49,242 nucleotides of DNA from Eubacterium sp. (lineage in GTDB: Bacteria > Bacillota > Clostridia > Lachnospirales > Lachnospiraceae): positions 1 to 49,242 of the forward strand of contig JALEIY010000128.1 in NCBI GenBank assembly GCA_022769785.1, in the 5' to 3' direction. A model generated the notes under the pieces. It saw only the letters and a program-made list of their open reading frames with translations, was not told the origin of the DNA and made no database searches. Both the position numbers and the translations under genes were made by a program. Below are positions 16,198 through 24,876 of this stretch, piece by piece; positions within the stretch are counted from its first letter, which is position 1; each line of letters starts with the position of its first letter.

Positions 16198-17101
16198 CAA
16201 TATAAATACCTATACATACGAGTATCAGTGAGGTCAGGCCGCGAAGAGAAAAGGCCTGGCCTTTTTCCTGCAGAAGAATGGCGGATAAAACGACCCCAAA
16301 CATGGGATTCATAAATCCAAACACCGTCACTTTTGATACCGGATTGTATTTTAACAAAACAGCCCAGATTGTGTAGGCAACTGCGGAAATAAATGCCATA
16401 TATACCATGAGTGCCGCCGCTGCCGGGCCGTGCCAGTACACCCTTCCTCCCATGAGAAAGCCTGCCACTGCCATCACCAGTCCGCCAAAGGCAAACTGCC
16501 ATCCGCTTAACAGAACCGGATTGGCAATTCTGGAATATCTTTTGATAAATACAGAGGATAAGGCATAGGCAATGGTGGAGAGCACAATGAGCATTTCTCC
16601 GTTCCAGCGAAAGCCCAAATCCAGCCCCGTTCCATTCAGATTAATCAATACCACTCCGGCAAATCCCAGTACGCATCCAATCATTTTTCTGGCAGTCAGC
16701 TTTTCCTGGTGGAAAATCAGACTGGCAATTAAAATGGAAAAAAAGACGTTGGAAGCCACAATAATCGCTGATTTTACACCGGAGGTATGGGCGAGCCCCA
16801 GATAAAAAAAGACATATTGCAAAATTGTCTGAAAGAGGGCCAGCTTCACAATAAGCGGGAACTCCTTTTTCCCGGGAATCAATATCTGCCTTTGTATCAG
16901 ACTTCCGAAAACCACGGTCAAAACACCGGCCAGAAAGAACCGGATTCCGGCAAACAGAATCTGTGCGGCCGAATCCTCCGCCGCAATTTCAAACATTTTA
17001 TATCCGATTTTTATGCTTGGCACTGCGCTCCCCCATAAAAGGCAACAAATCAGAGCCAGAAACCATACTACAAGGGTACGCTCTAACATATGCTTTTTCA
17101 T
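16166..17101 (-). CDS. EamA / DMT-superfamily transporter
   Basis: 311-residue integral membrane protein with about ten helices in two EamA halves (FLALICCLLWGSAVPSIK at the start of half one; LSTIAYALSSVFIKRY at the start of half two). Such proteins export or exchange small metabolites; the substrate is unknown. I choose the start at 17101 because GGAGG is 7 nt upstream and the stop of the small upstream gene overlaps it (TGATG), meaning coupled translation. The in-frame ATG at 17119 has no such site. The 3' end overlaps the CYTH gene tail to tail. Confidence 0.88.
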   Translation of the reverse strand: MKKHMLERTLVVWFLALICCLLWGSAVPSIKIGYKMFEIAAEDSAAQILFAGIRFFLAGVLTVVFGSLIQRQILIPGKKEFPLIVKLALFQTILQYVFFYLGLAHTSGVKSAIIVASNVFFSILIASLIFHQEKLTARKMIGCVLGFAGVVLINLNGTGLDLGFRWNGEMLIVLSTIAYALSSVFIKRYSRIANPVLLSGWQFAFGGLVMAVAGFLMGGRVYWHGPAAAALMVYMAFISAVAYTIWAVLLKYNPVSKVTVFGFMNPMFGVVLSAILLQEKGQAFSLRGLTSLILVCIGIYIVNKGDSSSEA

Positions 17102-17403
17102 CACATTTCCTCCATCCATTTTTTCTCTTCTCTCAGCAAATCGTCAAGCTCGGTCTCCATGCGAAACATCCATTCCACCAGCTCAATTTCCACCTGCACA
17201 CTGCATCCCGGCGCTTTCTCCGGCATCAGACCTTTCACCATCACCCGCAGAGCCTCATCCTGATTGCCCGGATGATAGAGCTTTATGCCGTCTCCTGCTT
17301 TCAGTTCTTTCGGGCACTCTTCCTCCGAAAGGGGAAGAATGGTTGTCTCGTGGTTCTTTATCCGTTCAAATAGCTCTGTTGAAATGTCCAGAATATAATC
17401 CAT
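17101..17403 (-). CDS. Small protein, possibly PUA/ASCH-like
   Basis: 100 residues, soluble and acidic. The stretch KELKAGDGIKLYHP (about 34-47) resembles the 'Gly-Asp-x-Ile' strand of ASCH/PUA-like RNA-binding folds, followed by a hydrophobic strand (ALRVMVKGLMP). The C-terminus is an amphipathic helix rich in Glu and Trp. I do not recognise a defined family with certainty. GAGAGGAAAG supports the start at 17403 over the ATG at 17430. Its stop overlaps the transporter start (TGATG), so the two are made together. Confidence 0.7.
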   Translation of the reverse strand: MDYILDISTELFERIKNHETTILPLSEEECPKELKAGDGIKLYHPGNQDEALRVMVKGLMPEKAPGCSVQVEIELVEWMFRMETELDDLLREEKKWMEEM

Positions 17404-17453
17404 TTTTCTTTCCTCTCTTCCTGTTTTCACAATGTTTTACTCTATCATAGAAT

Positions 17454-17470
17454 TGCTTTATCGTAAAGCA
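17454..17470. repeat. Inverted repeat between divergent genes
   Basis: TGCTTTA-3-TAAAGCA in the 155-bp gap between the small ASCH-like gene and sbcD, about 26 bp before the sbcD -35 box. Operator or chance cannot be decided. Confidence 0.4.
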
Positions 17471-17495
17471 TTTTAAAAAGTGTTTTTCGGATGTA

Positions 17496-17524
17496 TTGCA
17501 AACTTTTCTTTCCTGAGATAAGAT
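17496..17524 (+). promoter_or_regulatory. Sigma-A promoter of sbcDC
   Basis: TTGCAA, 17 nt, TAAGAT, giving a start near 17531 and a leader of about 28 nt that carries AGGAGG. Confidence 0.75.
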
Positions 17525-17558
17525 GTTAGAAGGTTAAGAAACAAGGAGGATTTTTCCC

Positions 17559-18773
17559 ATGAAAATTATCCATACTGCCGACTGGCATTTAGGAAAAAAT
17601 CTGGAAGGACACAGCAGAATAAAGGAACAGGAAGCATTTCTTGGGGATTTCGTCCGTATCTGTGAAGAAGAACAGGCAGACCTCATCCTGATTGCCGGTG
17701 ACGTATTTGACAGCTATAATCCTTCTGCCCTTGCCGAACAGCTTTTTTATGACACTTTAAAACAGCTTTCCCGCGGAGGGCGCTGTATGACGGTGGTCAT
17801 CGCAGGCAATCATGACAATCCGGAACGTCTGACTGCCCCGGGACCGCTTGCCAAAGAACACGGTATTGTGATGGCAGGCACTCCCGGAACGGTTATTTTG
17901 CCGGGGAGCTACGGTGAGCATGAAATCACCGAAAGCGGCCCGGGTTATATTCAGGTATCGATTGGAGAGGAAAAGGCAGACCTTCTCCTTGTTCCCTTTC
18001 CAAGTGAAAAAAGGATGAACGAAGTATTCCTGGAGGAAACGACGGAAGAAACAGAAAAAGCCCAAAGCTATGCCAACCGTATCCGGCTGCTTTTCTCCCG
18101 CCTCTCTTCTCATTTCCGGCCCGATGCGGTTCATTTAATCGTCAGTCATCTTTTTGTGATGAACAGTACCGCCGACGGCTCGGAGCGGAGCATCCAGCTT
18201 GGGGGCAGCTATATTGTCGGCAGCGAAGTCTTTCCGGAAAATGCCGATTATATTGCCCTGGGACACATTCATAAGCCACAGAAGGTTCCGGGACAGCCGA
18301 ATGCACGCTACAGCGGTGCGCCCATCCATTATAATCAAAGAGAGATTTCCTTCGGCAATCAGGTGTTAGCGATTACCGCTCATGCCGGACAGCCCTGCCT
18401 CATCCGGGAGATTCCTCTTCCGGTATACAAACCGGTTGAAGTCTGGAAATGTGCCAGCGTTGAAGAAGCGGTTTCCCGCTGTGAAAAAGAAAGCGGCAGG
18501 GACTGCTGGGTGTATCTGGAGATTCAGACCGAGGACTATATTCATGAAGAAGATATTCGAAGTATGAAACGCCATAAAGCGGACATTCTTTCCATCCGTC
18601 CGGTCTTTTCCGGTGCCGATACTTCATCCCATCATGCCGGAGAGCCGGAGGAGCTGCCGTTCGATGTATTGGTAAAGGATTTTTACCGCCAGAAGTTTCA
18701 GACAGATATGGAACCGGAGGCCTGGGAACTTCTTTTGGATATTCTGGGCGAAGAAAGTGATTTGATACCATAA
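17559..18773 (+). CDS. sbcD: Exonuclease subunit SbcD (Mre11-type)
   Basis: 404-residue calcineurin-like phosphoesterase that pairs with SbcC to cut hairpins and process double-strand breaks. Metal ligands are visible in order: HTADWH (Asp8, His10), AGDVFD (Asp48), AGNHDNPE (Asn84, His85), VSHLFV and LGHIHKP. The C-terminal capping domain (about 270-404) is present. The start follows AGGAGG by 9 nt. sbcC begins 109 nt downstream on the same strand. Confidence 0.95.
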   Translation: MKIIHTADWHLGKNLEGHSRIKEQEAFLGDFVRICEEEQADLILIAGDVFDSYNPSALAEQLFYDTLKQLSRGGRCMTVVIAGNHDNPERLTAPGPLAKEHGIVMAGTPGTVILPGSYGEHEITESGPGYIQVSIGEEKADLLLVPFPSEKRMNEVFLEETTEETEKAQSYANRIRLLFSRLSSHFRPDAVHLIVSHLFVMNSTADGSERSIQLGGSYIVGSEVFPENADYIALGHIHKPQKVPGQPNARYSGAPIHYNQREISFGNQVLAITAHAGQPCLIREIPLPVYKPVEVWKCASVEEAVSRCEKESGRDCWVYLEIQTEDYIHEEDIRSMKRHKADILSIRPVFSGADTSSHHAGEPEELPFDVLVKDFYRQKFQTDMEPEAWELLLDILGEESDLIP

Positions 18774-18841
18774 CGGCCGCCTTTTTGGTGTGACCATCCA
18801 CAGGATTTTGTCATGCTAACCCATGACGCACATCTCGCAGC

Positions 18842-18861
18842 AAGAACACTTAGGCGTTCTT
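18842..18861 (+). other. Intercistronic hairpin between sbcD and sbcC
   Basis: AAGAAC-8-GTTCTT, about 20 nt before the sbcC start. The 109-nt gap is unusually long for a pair that often overlaps; I see no promoter in it. Confidence 0.4.
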
Positions 18862-18882
18862 ATATTTGGAAGGAAATGATTT

Positions 18883-21800
18883 ATGAAACCATTAAAACTG
18901 ACCATGCGGGGCATCAACAGCTACCGTACGGAGCAGACCATAGATTTTTCCCAGCTAACCTCTTATGGTCTTTTTGGGATTTTCGGGCCAACCGGCAGCG
19001 GCAAATCGAGTATTTTAGATGCAATTACCCTGGCACTTTATGCCAGTCTGCCCCGTTCCACGAAAAATTTTATAAATATTCATGAAAAGACGGCTGCAGT
19101 CTCTTTTACCTTTTCCATTACCACAGATAAAACAAGACGGTATCAGGTGGAACGTTCTTTTCGTTATCACGGAAAAGACTCATCCAAAACGGTTCGCAAT
19201 TACAGCGGTCGGCTGCTGGAGCTGACTGACACCGAGCCAGCCGTTCTGGCAGACCGGCCTTCGGAGGTTACCAGAGAATGCACCCGACTTCTTGGTTTAA
19301 ACAGTGACGATTTTATGCGTACCGTCGTTCTGCCCCAGGGACAGTTCAGTGAATTTCTGAAACTGAAAAATGCGGACCGCCGAAGTATGCTCCAACGCAT
19401 TTTTCATCTGGAAAAATATGGAGTCGAGCTGACACAAAAAATCGCTCAGACACGGCAGCAGCATGAGTTGACACTTCAGTCACTCTCAGGACAGCTCCTT
19501 GCCTATGAAGATGTCTCTGATAAGCGTATCCAAGAACTCACAGTATCTCTGGCTTCTGCCAAGGAGCAGCTTACCCTTGCCTCTTCTGAAAAAGAAGCTT
19601 CGAAAGAAGCATTTTTACAGGCAGATGAAATCCGCACATTGTCCCGGGAAGCCGATACTCTTTCCCATGCGTTAAAGGAAGCGGAAAGTCAGCTTCCACT
19701 GATTACCGACAAAAAACAGCGTCTGGAAAACGGGAAAAAAGCGGCTCAAATCAGTCCTTTCGTCATGCAGGCGCAAAAAGCCGTTCTGTCCCATACACAG
19801 GCAGCGAAGGCCCGAATCGAACTGGAAAAAACCTTTGCCGCCTCCGAGGAGACCCGAAACACCCTTCAGCAAAAAAGCGAACAGGCCGCGGCTCTTTATC
19901 AGGAACGATTTCCTTTGCTGTTGAAGGAAGAACAGCTTCTCCTGAAGGCTTCGGAATGTCACAGCCTGATTCTTCAGTGGACAAAAAAGAAGGAGCTCCG
20001 ACAGCAGGACCTTCTTCACATCCAGAAGGCTCTTACAGAACTGTCCAATAAACAGGCTTCTCTTTCTGAAAAAGAAGCTTCTTTGAAAGCCTCTATCCTT
20101 CTCCTCGAAGAAAAATGTGAGGCTCTCCAGCAGGAAAGCAGCAAAAAAGCGGTAATGGAAAGAGGCTTTGTCATGGAAGAGACTTATCGGGAAAAAAGAA
20201 GGACTTACGAGGAGTTCAAAAAAAGTCTGTCCGAAGAACAAAATTCGCTTTCACTTTTGCAAAAGGAACAGAGTGACCGGACAAAACAGCTCCGTGCTCT
20301 TTTTGCCCGTATAACCTGTCTGTTAAAAACAACACAGGAAAAAGAACAGTCGCTTCTTGCCGAACTTCAGACGATGACGGACAAAAAAGCCGCACTTCGG
20401 CAGGAAATTGAACAGCTGAATCAAAATAAGCTGGCGGACCTTAGTCGGGAAAGCTTAAAAGACGGCGCACCCTGCCCGGTCTGTGGCTCTGTCCACTATG
20501 ACCTTTCTCTTCTAAGCCACGATTTTGCTCCCGCAAAAAAGCTGGAAGAAGCCAGGCGGCAGCTCTCTTCTCTGGAAAAACAGGAAACCGCCCTTTTTGA
20601 GAAACGTCAAAAGATTTCCGCAGAGCTTTCCCTTCTGCAGATGACCCTGAATTCTCTTTCTTCCCATATGACAGATTCTGACAGTCCAAAGAATCCTTTT
20701 TCTCCCGAGACATCTGGGACTGCGCAGTCTTCCGATTACCCGGATTCTGCCCCTGTTACGAATTTATCGGACTCTCCGGAAGATCTGTCCCGACAGGCAG
20801 GGCAGCTTTGCAGCAGCTTTTCCTCAGCAGACGGACGTCTTACTCAGCTTTTCCGTCAATGTCAGGAAAAGCAGCAACAGCTCACCGTTTCTTTTGAACA
20901 GCTTCGGCAGACAGGACAGGAAATTCTGTCTCTGCGTTCCTCCCTGGGCGTGGAAAGCTTTACGGATGCCCGGCAAAAAGCTCTGGATGCAGAAAAGGAG
21001 CTGCTGACTGCACAAAATCATCTGAAAGAAAGCCGGAATACCTTAGAAGGGCTTCGAAAGCAAATGGAACAGCTTCACTCGGAAACCCTGACGTTATCCG
21101 GCCAGATTGCTTCCGTGAGTCAGGAGCTTATCAGCTATGATTCTTTTATCCAGGAACAAAAAGAGCTTTTCCCGAAAACGGTTTCTCCGGATACCAATTT
21201 TGACAAAGCACTTTCGCATCTTTCCGAAGAAAAAGAAGAACTGGAAAATGCCAAAACAGCGACCGAGAAAGCCTTTCAGGATGCCCTTCAAAAGTATCAG
21301 TTCAACCGTGAGGCATTTCTTGCCGCCAGACAGGATGAAGAAAAATGTGCCCAATATTTAAAAGAAGCTGCCGAAACACTGCAAACACAAAAAAAAGCCG
21401 TCGGCTTCTCCGAAACAGATACTCCGGAAGACTTTTGTCTTTCTGCAGAAACCATGGCCACCCTTTCTGCAGAAATCGAAGCATTTGAATCCGGACTTCA
21501 AAAAACGAAGGAACGTCTGACGTATCTTGGCGAAAAATTAAAGGGACAGAGCATTTCCGAAGAGAACTGGCTGAATTTACAGAAAACATATAACGACTGG
21601 AAAGAACGGGAAGAGGAACTGCAGAAAAAAACAACTCTGCTTTCCCATGAGAGAAAAGAGCAGGAAAAACGACTGAAAGAAAAGAAAAAACTAGAAAAGG
21701 ATATGGAAAAAGGACTCCGGAAAAAAGAACTGATTCACCGTCTGGAGCTCCTTTTCAAAGGAAACAGCTTTATTGAGTATGTTGCCAAATCCCGACTTCG

Positions 21801-22233
21801 CTATATTGCTCTGGAAGCATCCGACATCCTTTCTGACATTTCCGGCGGAAATTATGAGCTGGAAGTCAATGAAGCAACGGAATTCATCATTCGCGATAAT
21901 AAAAACGGCGGGATTCTTCGTCCCTGTGATACTTTATCCGGCGGCGAAACCTTTATCACCTCCCTCTCACTGGCCCTTGCCCTGTCTTCCGCAATCCAGC
22001 TGAACGGCACTGCACCTCTAGAGCTTTTCTTTCTGGATGAGGGCTTCGGAAGCCTGGATGAAGACCTGCTGGATGTGGTCATGACCAGTCTGGAACGGCT
22101 GCCAAATAAAAAAAGAAGCATCGGCATTATTACTCATGTTGATGCCATTCGTTCCCGGGTGCCGGTGAAGCTGCTGGTTACTTCTTCCGATACGGGCGAA
22201 AAAGGCAGTTCTCTCCGTCTGGAATACACCTAA
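18883..22233 (+). CDS. sbcC: Exonuclease subunit SbcC (Rad50-type ATPase)
   Basis: 1116-residue SMC-like ATPase partner of SbcD. Walker A GPTGSGKS (35-42), Q-loop region VVLPQGQFSEFL, two long coiled-coil arms around a zinc hook Cys-Pro-Val-Cys (Cys531, Cys534), ABC signature LSGGE, and Walker B LFFLDEGFGSLDE near the C-terminus. After the hook there is a Ser/Pro/Asp-rich stretch (about 605-645) that breaks the coil, unlike the rest of the arm. AAGGAA precedes the ATG. Length is normal for the family (about 1050-1150). Confidence 0.95.
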   Translation: MKPLKLTMRGINSYRTEQTIDFSQLTSYGLFGIFGPTGSGKSSILDAITLALYASLPRSTKNFINIHEKTAAVSFTFSITTDKTRRYQVERSFRYHGKDSSKTVRNYSGRLLELTDTEPAVLADRPSEVTRECTRLLGLNSDDFMRTVVLPQGQFSEFLKLKNADRRSMLQRIFHLEKYGVELTQKIAQTRQQHELTLQSLSGQLLAYEDVSDKRIQELTVSLASAKEQLTLASSEKEASKEAFLQADEIRTLSREADTLSHALKEAESQLPLITDKKQRLENGKKAAQISPFVMQAQKAVLSHTQAAKARIELEKTFAASEETRNTLQQKSEQAAALYQERFPLLLKEEQLLLKASECHSLILQWTKKKELRQQDLLHIQKALTELSNKQASLSEKEASLKASILLLEEKCEALQQESSKKAVMERGFVMEETYREKRRTYEEFKKSLSEEQNSLSLLQKEQSDRTKQLRALFARITCLLKTTQEKEQSLLAELQTMTDKKAALRQEIEQLNQNKLADLSRESLKDGAPCPVCGSVHYDLSLLSHDFAPAKKLEEARRQLSSLEKQETALFEKRQKISAELSLLQMTLNSLSSHMTDSDSPKNPFSPETSGTAQSSDYPDSAPVTNLSDSPEDLSRQAGQLCSSFSSADGRLTQLFRQCQEKQQQLTVSFEQLRQTGQEILSLRSSLGVESFTDARQKALDAEKELLTAQNHLKESRNTLEGLRKQMEQLHSETLTLSGQIASVSQELISYDSFIQEQKELFPKTVSPDTNFDKALSHLSEEKEELENAKTATEKAFQDALQKYQFNREAFLAARQDEEKCAQYLKEAAETLQTQKKAVGFSETDTPEDFCLSAETMATLSAEIEAFESGLQKTKERLTYLGEKLKGQSISEENWLNLQKTYNDWKEREEELQKKTTLLSHERKEQEKRLKEKKKLEKDMEKGLRKKELIHRLELLFKGNSFIEYVAKSRLRYIALEASDILSDISGGNYELEVNEATEFIIRDNKNGGILRPCDTLSGGETFITSLSLALALSSAIQLNGTAPLELFFLDEGFGSLDEDLLDVVMTSLERLPNKKRSIGIITHVDAIRSRVPVKLLVTSSDTGEKGSSLRLEYT

Positions 22234-22263
22234 AAAACCTTTTAACAAAAGATTACAAATACA

Positions 22264-22286
22264 GAACCGGCATTTTTCGCCGGTTC
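22264..22286 (+). repeat. GAACCGGC hairpin between sbcC and the thioesterase gene
   Basis: Perfect 8-bp stem GAACCGGC-7-GCCGGTTC without a T-tract. The string GAACCGGCATTTT recurs in the terminator on the other side of the thioesterase gene (22833-22845). Confidence 0.6.
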
Positions 22287-22306
22287 CCTGAAACATTGGA
22301 GGCATT

Positions 22307-22726
22307 ATGGAACCTTATATTCACAAAGTACAATATTATGAAACAGACCGTATGCAGATTACTCATCATTCGAATTACATTCGCTGGATGGAAGAAGCCC
22401 GGATTGATTATCTTTCCCGGATTGGATGTGATTACAGAGAAATGGAAAACCGCGGCATCCTTTCCCCGGTTCTTTCCGTTGACTGCAAATACAAACACAG
22501 CACAACCTTTGGAGACTGTATAGCTATCCAGGTTACCGTCAAAGAATTCCGGGGAGTTCGTCTGGTTCTTTCTTATGAAATGAAAAATATGGCCGATGAT
22601 ACTCTGGTCTGCACCGCGACAAGCGAACATTGTTTTTTAGACAAAGACTATCGCCCGATTCTTCTCAAAAAAGAACACCCGGACATTCATCAGCTTTTGA
22701 TGCAGTCGGTTTCCAAAGAGGAATAG
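22307..22726 (+). CDS. Hotdog-fold acyl-CoA thioesterase (YbgC-like)
   Basis: 139 residues of the 4-hydroxybenzoyl-CoA thioesterase / YbgC group: the N-terminal YYETDRMQITHHSNYIRWMEE contains the catalytic Asp-region loop and the helix of the hotdog fold, followed by strands ending in VCTATSEHCFLD. It should hydrolyse small acyl-CoA esters; the substrate is unknown. GGAGG is only 4 nt before the ATG. It stands alone between sbcC and the convergent glmS and shares the terminator at 22770-22845. Confidence 0.88.
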   Translation: MEPYIHKVQYYETDRMQITHHSNYIRWMEEARIDYLSRIGCDYREMENRGILSPVLSVDCKYKHSTTFGDCIAIQVTVKEFRGVRLVLSYEMKNMADDTLVCTATSEHCFLDKDYRPILLKKEHPDIHQLLMQSVSKEE

Positions 22727-22769
22727 GTGTGACTGCATTTCCGTTCATCTTATATCTTCGCGCAAATTA

Positions 22770-22845
22770 AAAATGCCGGTTTTCACAGCATCGCCCTGAA
22801 AAACAATCTCTTTCCCGGGGTATGCCGTTCAAGAACCGGCATTTT
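22770..22845. terminator. Long stem-loop terminator between thioesterase gene and glmS
   Basis: 12-bp perfect stem AAAATGCCGGTT / AACCGGCATTTT enclosing about 52 nt. T-rich ends occur on both strands, and it lies about 30 nt behind glmS and 44 nt behind the thioesterase gene. Confidence 0.65.
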
Positions 22846-22873
22846 CTGCACTGAGGCAGTATAAGCTTTATGT

Positions 22874-24712
22874 TTATTCTACCGTAACACTCTTGGCAAG
22901 GTTACGAGGTTTATCTACATCCAGACCTTTTGATACACTCAGATAGTATCCCATAAGCTGTAATGGGATAATGGCTACAGAAGACGCAAAATACTTGCTG
23001 GTCTTTGGAACATAAACAGAGAAATCTACCGTATCTTCAATTCCATAATTGCCATATACGGTTAATCCCATCAGATATGCTCCACGGCTCTTCACTTCCA
23101 CCAGGTTGCTGATCATCTTCTCATAAAGCTCCTGCTGTGTGAGAATACCGATGACAAGAATTCCATCTTCAATCAGGCTGATAGTTCCATGCTTCAGCTC
23201 TCCGGCAGCATATGCTTCGGAATGAATATAGCTGATTTCCTTCATCTTCAGGCTTCCTTCGAGACCAATGGCATAATCCAGACCTCTTCCGACAAAGAAT
23301 ACATCTTTCGCATTGGAAAACTTGGATGCAAACCACTGAATTCTTTCTTTATCCTCGAGAGTCTTCGCAATCTTATCCGGAAGCATCAGAAGCTCTTCAA
23401 TCATCTCTGTATATTTCTCTTCGTTAATCTTTCCACGCACCTTTGCAAGCTGAACAGCAAGTACATAACCTGCCGCAAGCTGGGCACTGTAAGCCTTTGT
23501 TGTTGCAACGGCAATCTCCGGACCGGCAAGCGTATAAATTACCCGGTCTGCTTCTCTGGCGATAGAAGAACCAACTACATTCACGATACCCAGAGTTTTT
23601 ACTCCTTTTTCCTTTGCCTCTCTGAGTGCCGCCAGACTGTCTGCCGTTTCTCCGGACTGACTGATAATAATAACCAGGCCGTCCTTCTCCATAATCGGCT
23701 GTCTGTAACGGAATTCACTGGCCAAATCCACACTTACCGGAACCCGTGCCATATCTTCAATAACATACTGCAGGGTAACACCCACATGGTAGGCAGAACC
23801 ACAGGCAACAATGTAAATATGACTGATCTTCTCCAGTTCCTCATCACTGAGTCCTGCATCGGACAGAGAAATGCTTCCATTTTTAATCATGGAATTCAGC
23901 GTATCACGGACAGCCTTTGGCTGCTCATGAATCTCTTTCATCATGTAATGCTCAAATCCGCCTTTTTCGGCTGCTTCCTCATCCCACTTAATCTCGGTCA
24001 GTTCTTTTTCAATCTCTTCTTTATCAATGTTATAGAAGGTCACATTGCCGCAGGTAAGTCTGGCAATCTCCATATTACCAATATAATATACATTCCGTGT
24101 ATATTTCAAAATAGCCGGAACATCCGAAGCAATAAATACATCGGAATTATTAATTCCGATAATCATCGGACTGTCCTTGCGGGCCGCAAAAATTTCTCCC
24201 GGATAATCCCGGAACATAATCGCCAAAGCATAGGAACCGCGAATACGCATCATAGCCTTTGCGATGGCATCTAACGGGTCTCCATCATGCTTTTTGTAAT
24301 AATAATCAATCAGGTTTACGGCAACCTCAGTATCTGTTTCTGAATAGAAAACATATCCCTTTTTCTCCAGCTTTTCCTTAATCTCCTGATAATTCTCAAT
24401 GATTCCGTTATGTACCGCAACCACACTCGAATCCTCGGAAGCGTGAGGATGAGCATTCTGCTCGGAAGGCTCACCATGAGTAGCCCAGCGGGTATGACCG
24501 ATACCACAGTTTCCTTTTACTGCCAGACCGTCATTGGTCTTTTCCGCCAGAACCTTCAGTCTTCCTTTTGATTTTACAATTACCGTCTCCTCTTCTCCGT
24601 TTCGCACAGAGATTCCGGCAGAATCATATCCTCTGTACTCCAGCTTGGAAAGACCCTGCAATAAAATAGGCGCAGCCTGCTGCTGTCCGATATATCCTAC
24701 GATTCCACACAT
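22874..24712 (-). CDS. glmS: Glutamine-fructose-6-phosphate aminotransferase
   Basis: Makes glucosamine-6-phosphate from fructose-6-phosphate and glutamine, the entry to UDP-GlcNAc and peptidoglycan. The 612-residue protein starts MCGIVGYIG with the nucleophile Cys2; the N-terminal amidotransferase half has GHTRWATHGEP; two SIS domains follow (CGSAYHVG, SQSGETADSLAAL, and KMKEISYIHSEAYAAGELKHG), and it ends DKPRNLAKSVTVE as the family does. GGAGG precedes the start. A promoter and an intrinsic terminator stand in the leader; no glmS ribozyme is seen. Confidence 0.97.
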   Translation of the reverse strand: MCGIVGYIGQQQAAPILLQGLSKLEYRGYDSAGISVRNGEEETVIVKSKGRLKVLAEKTNDGLAVKGNCGIGHTRWATHGEPSEQNAHPHASEDSSVVAVHNGIIENYQEIKEKLEKKGYVFYSETDTEVAVNLIDYYYKKHDGDPLDAIAKAMMRIRGSYALAIMFRDYPGEIFAARKDSPMIIGINNSDVFIASDVPAILKYTRNVYYIGNMEIARLTCGNVTFYNIDKEEIEKELTEIKWDEEAAEKGGFEHYMMKEIHEQPKAVRDTLNSMIKNGSISLSDAGLSDEELEKISHIYIVACGSAYHVGVTLQYVIEDMARVPVSVDLASEFRYRQPIMEKDGLVIIISQSGETADSLAALREAKEKGVKTLGIVNVVGSSIAREADRVIYTLAGPEIAVATTKAYSAQLAAGYVLAVQLAKVRGKINEEKYTEMIEELLMLPDKIAKTLEDKERIQWFASKFSNAKDVFFVGRGLDYAIGLEGSLKMKEISYIHSEAYAAGELKHGTISLIEDGILVIGILTQQELYEKMISNLVEVKSRGAYLMGLTVYGNYGIEDTVDFSVYVPKTSKYFASSVAIIPLQLMGYYLSVSKGLDVDKPRNLAKSVTVE

Positions 24713-24738
24713 ATTATTATCCTCCGATTATTCTTTCT

Positions 24739-24774
24739 AAAAAAAGAAACAGGGATAAGTGTCTCTTTATCCCT
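24739..24774 (-). terminator. Intrinsic terminator in the glmS leader (possible attenuator)
   Basis: On the minus strand AGGGATAA-8-TTATCCCT is followed by GTTTCTTTTTTT. It lies between the promoter at 24813-24841 and the glmS ribosome binding site, so the glmS transcript must pass it. It may also terminate the upstream PAP2 gene. Confidence 0.8.
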
Positions 24775-24812
24775 TATTCATAATATATTTTATTAATAGT
24801 TTATTATATAAA

Positions 24813-24841
24813 ATTATAAACGAATTTCCTCTGTTAGTCAA
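24813..24841 (-). promoter_or_regulatory. Sigma-A promoter of glmS
   Basis: On the minus strand TTGACT, 17 nt, TATAAT (perfect -10). Predicted start near 24806; the leader of about 94 nt is AT-rich and then forms the terminator hairpin. Confidence 0.85.
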
Positions 24842-24876
24842 ATAACATTATATACAATTATACTTCCGTTTTTTCA

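Noticed and set aside
23189..24274. 361-residue open frame opposite glmS
   Set aside because: It lies wholly antisense to a well-conserved glmS, has no ribosome binding site and its translation resembles no protein; a shadow frame.
24713..24876. glmS ribozyme
   Set aside because: The gap before glmS is too AT-rich and short, and the ribozyme core sequences are not seen; a promoter and a terminator fill it instead.
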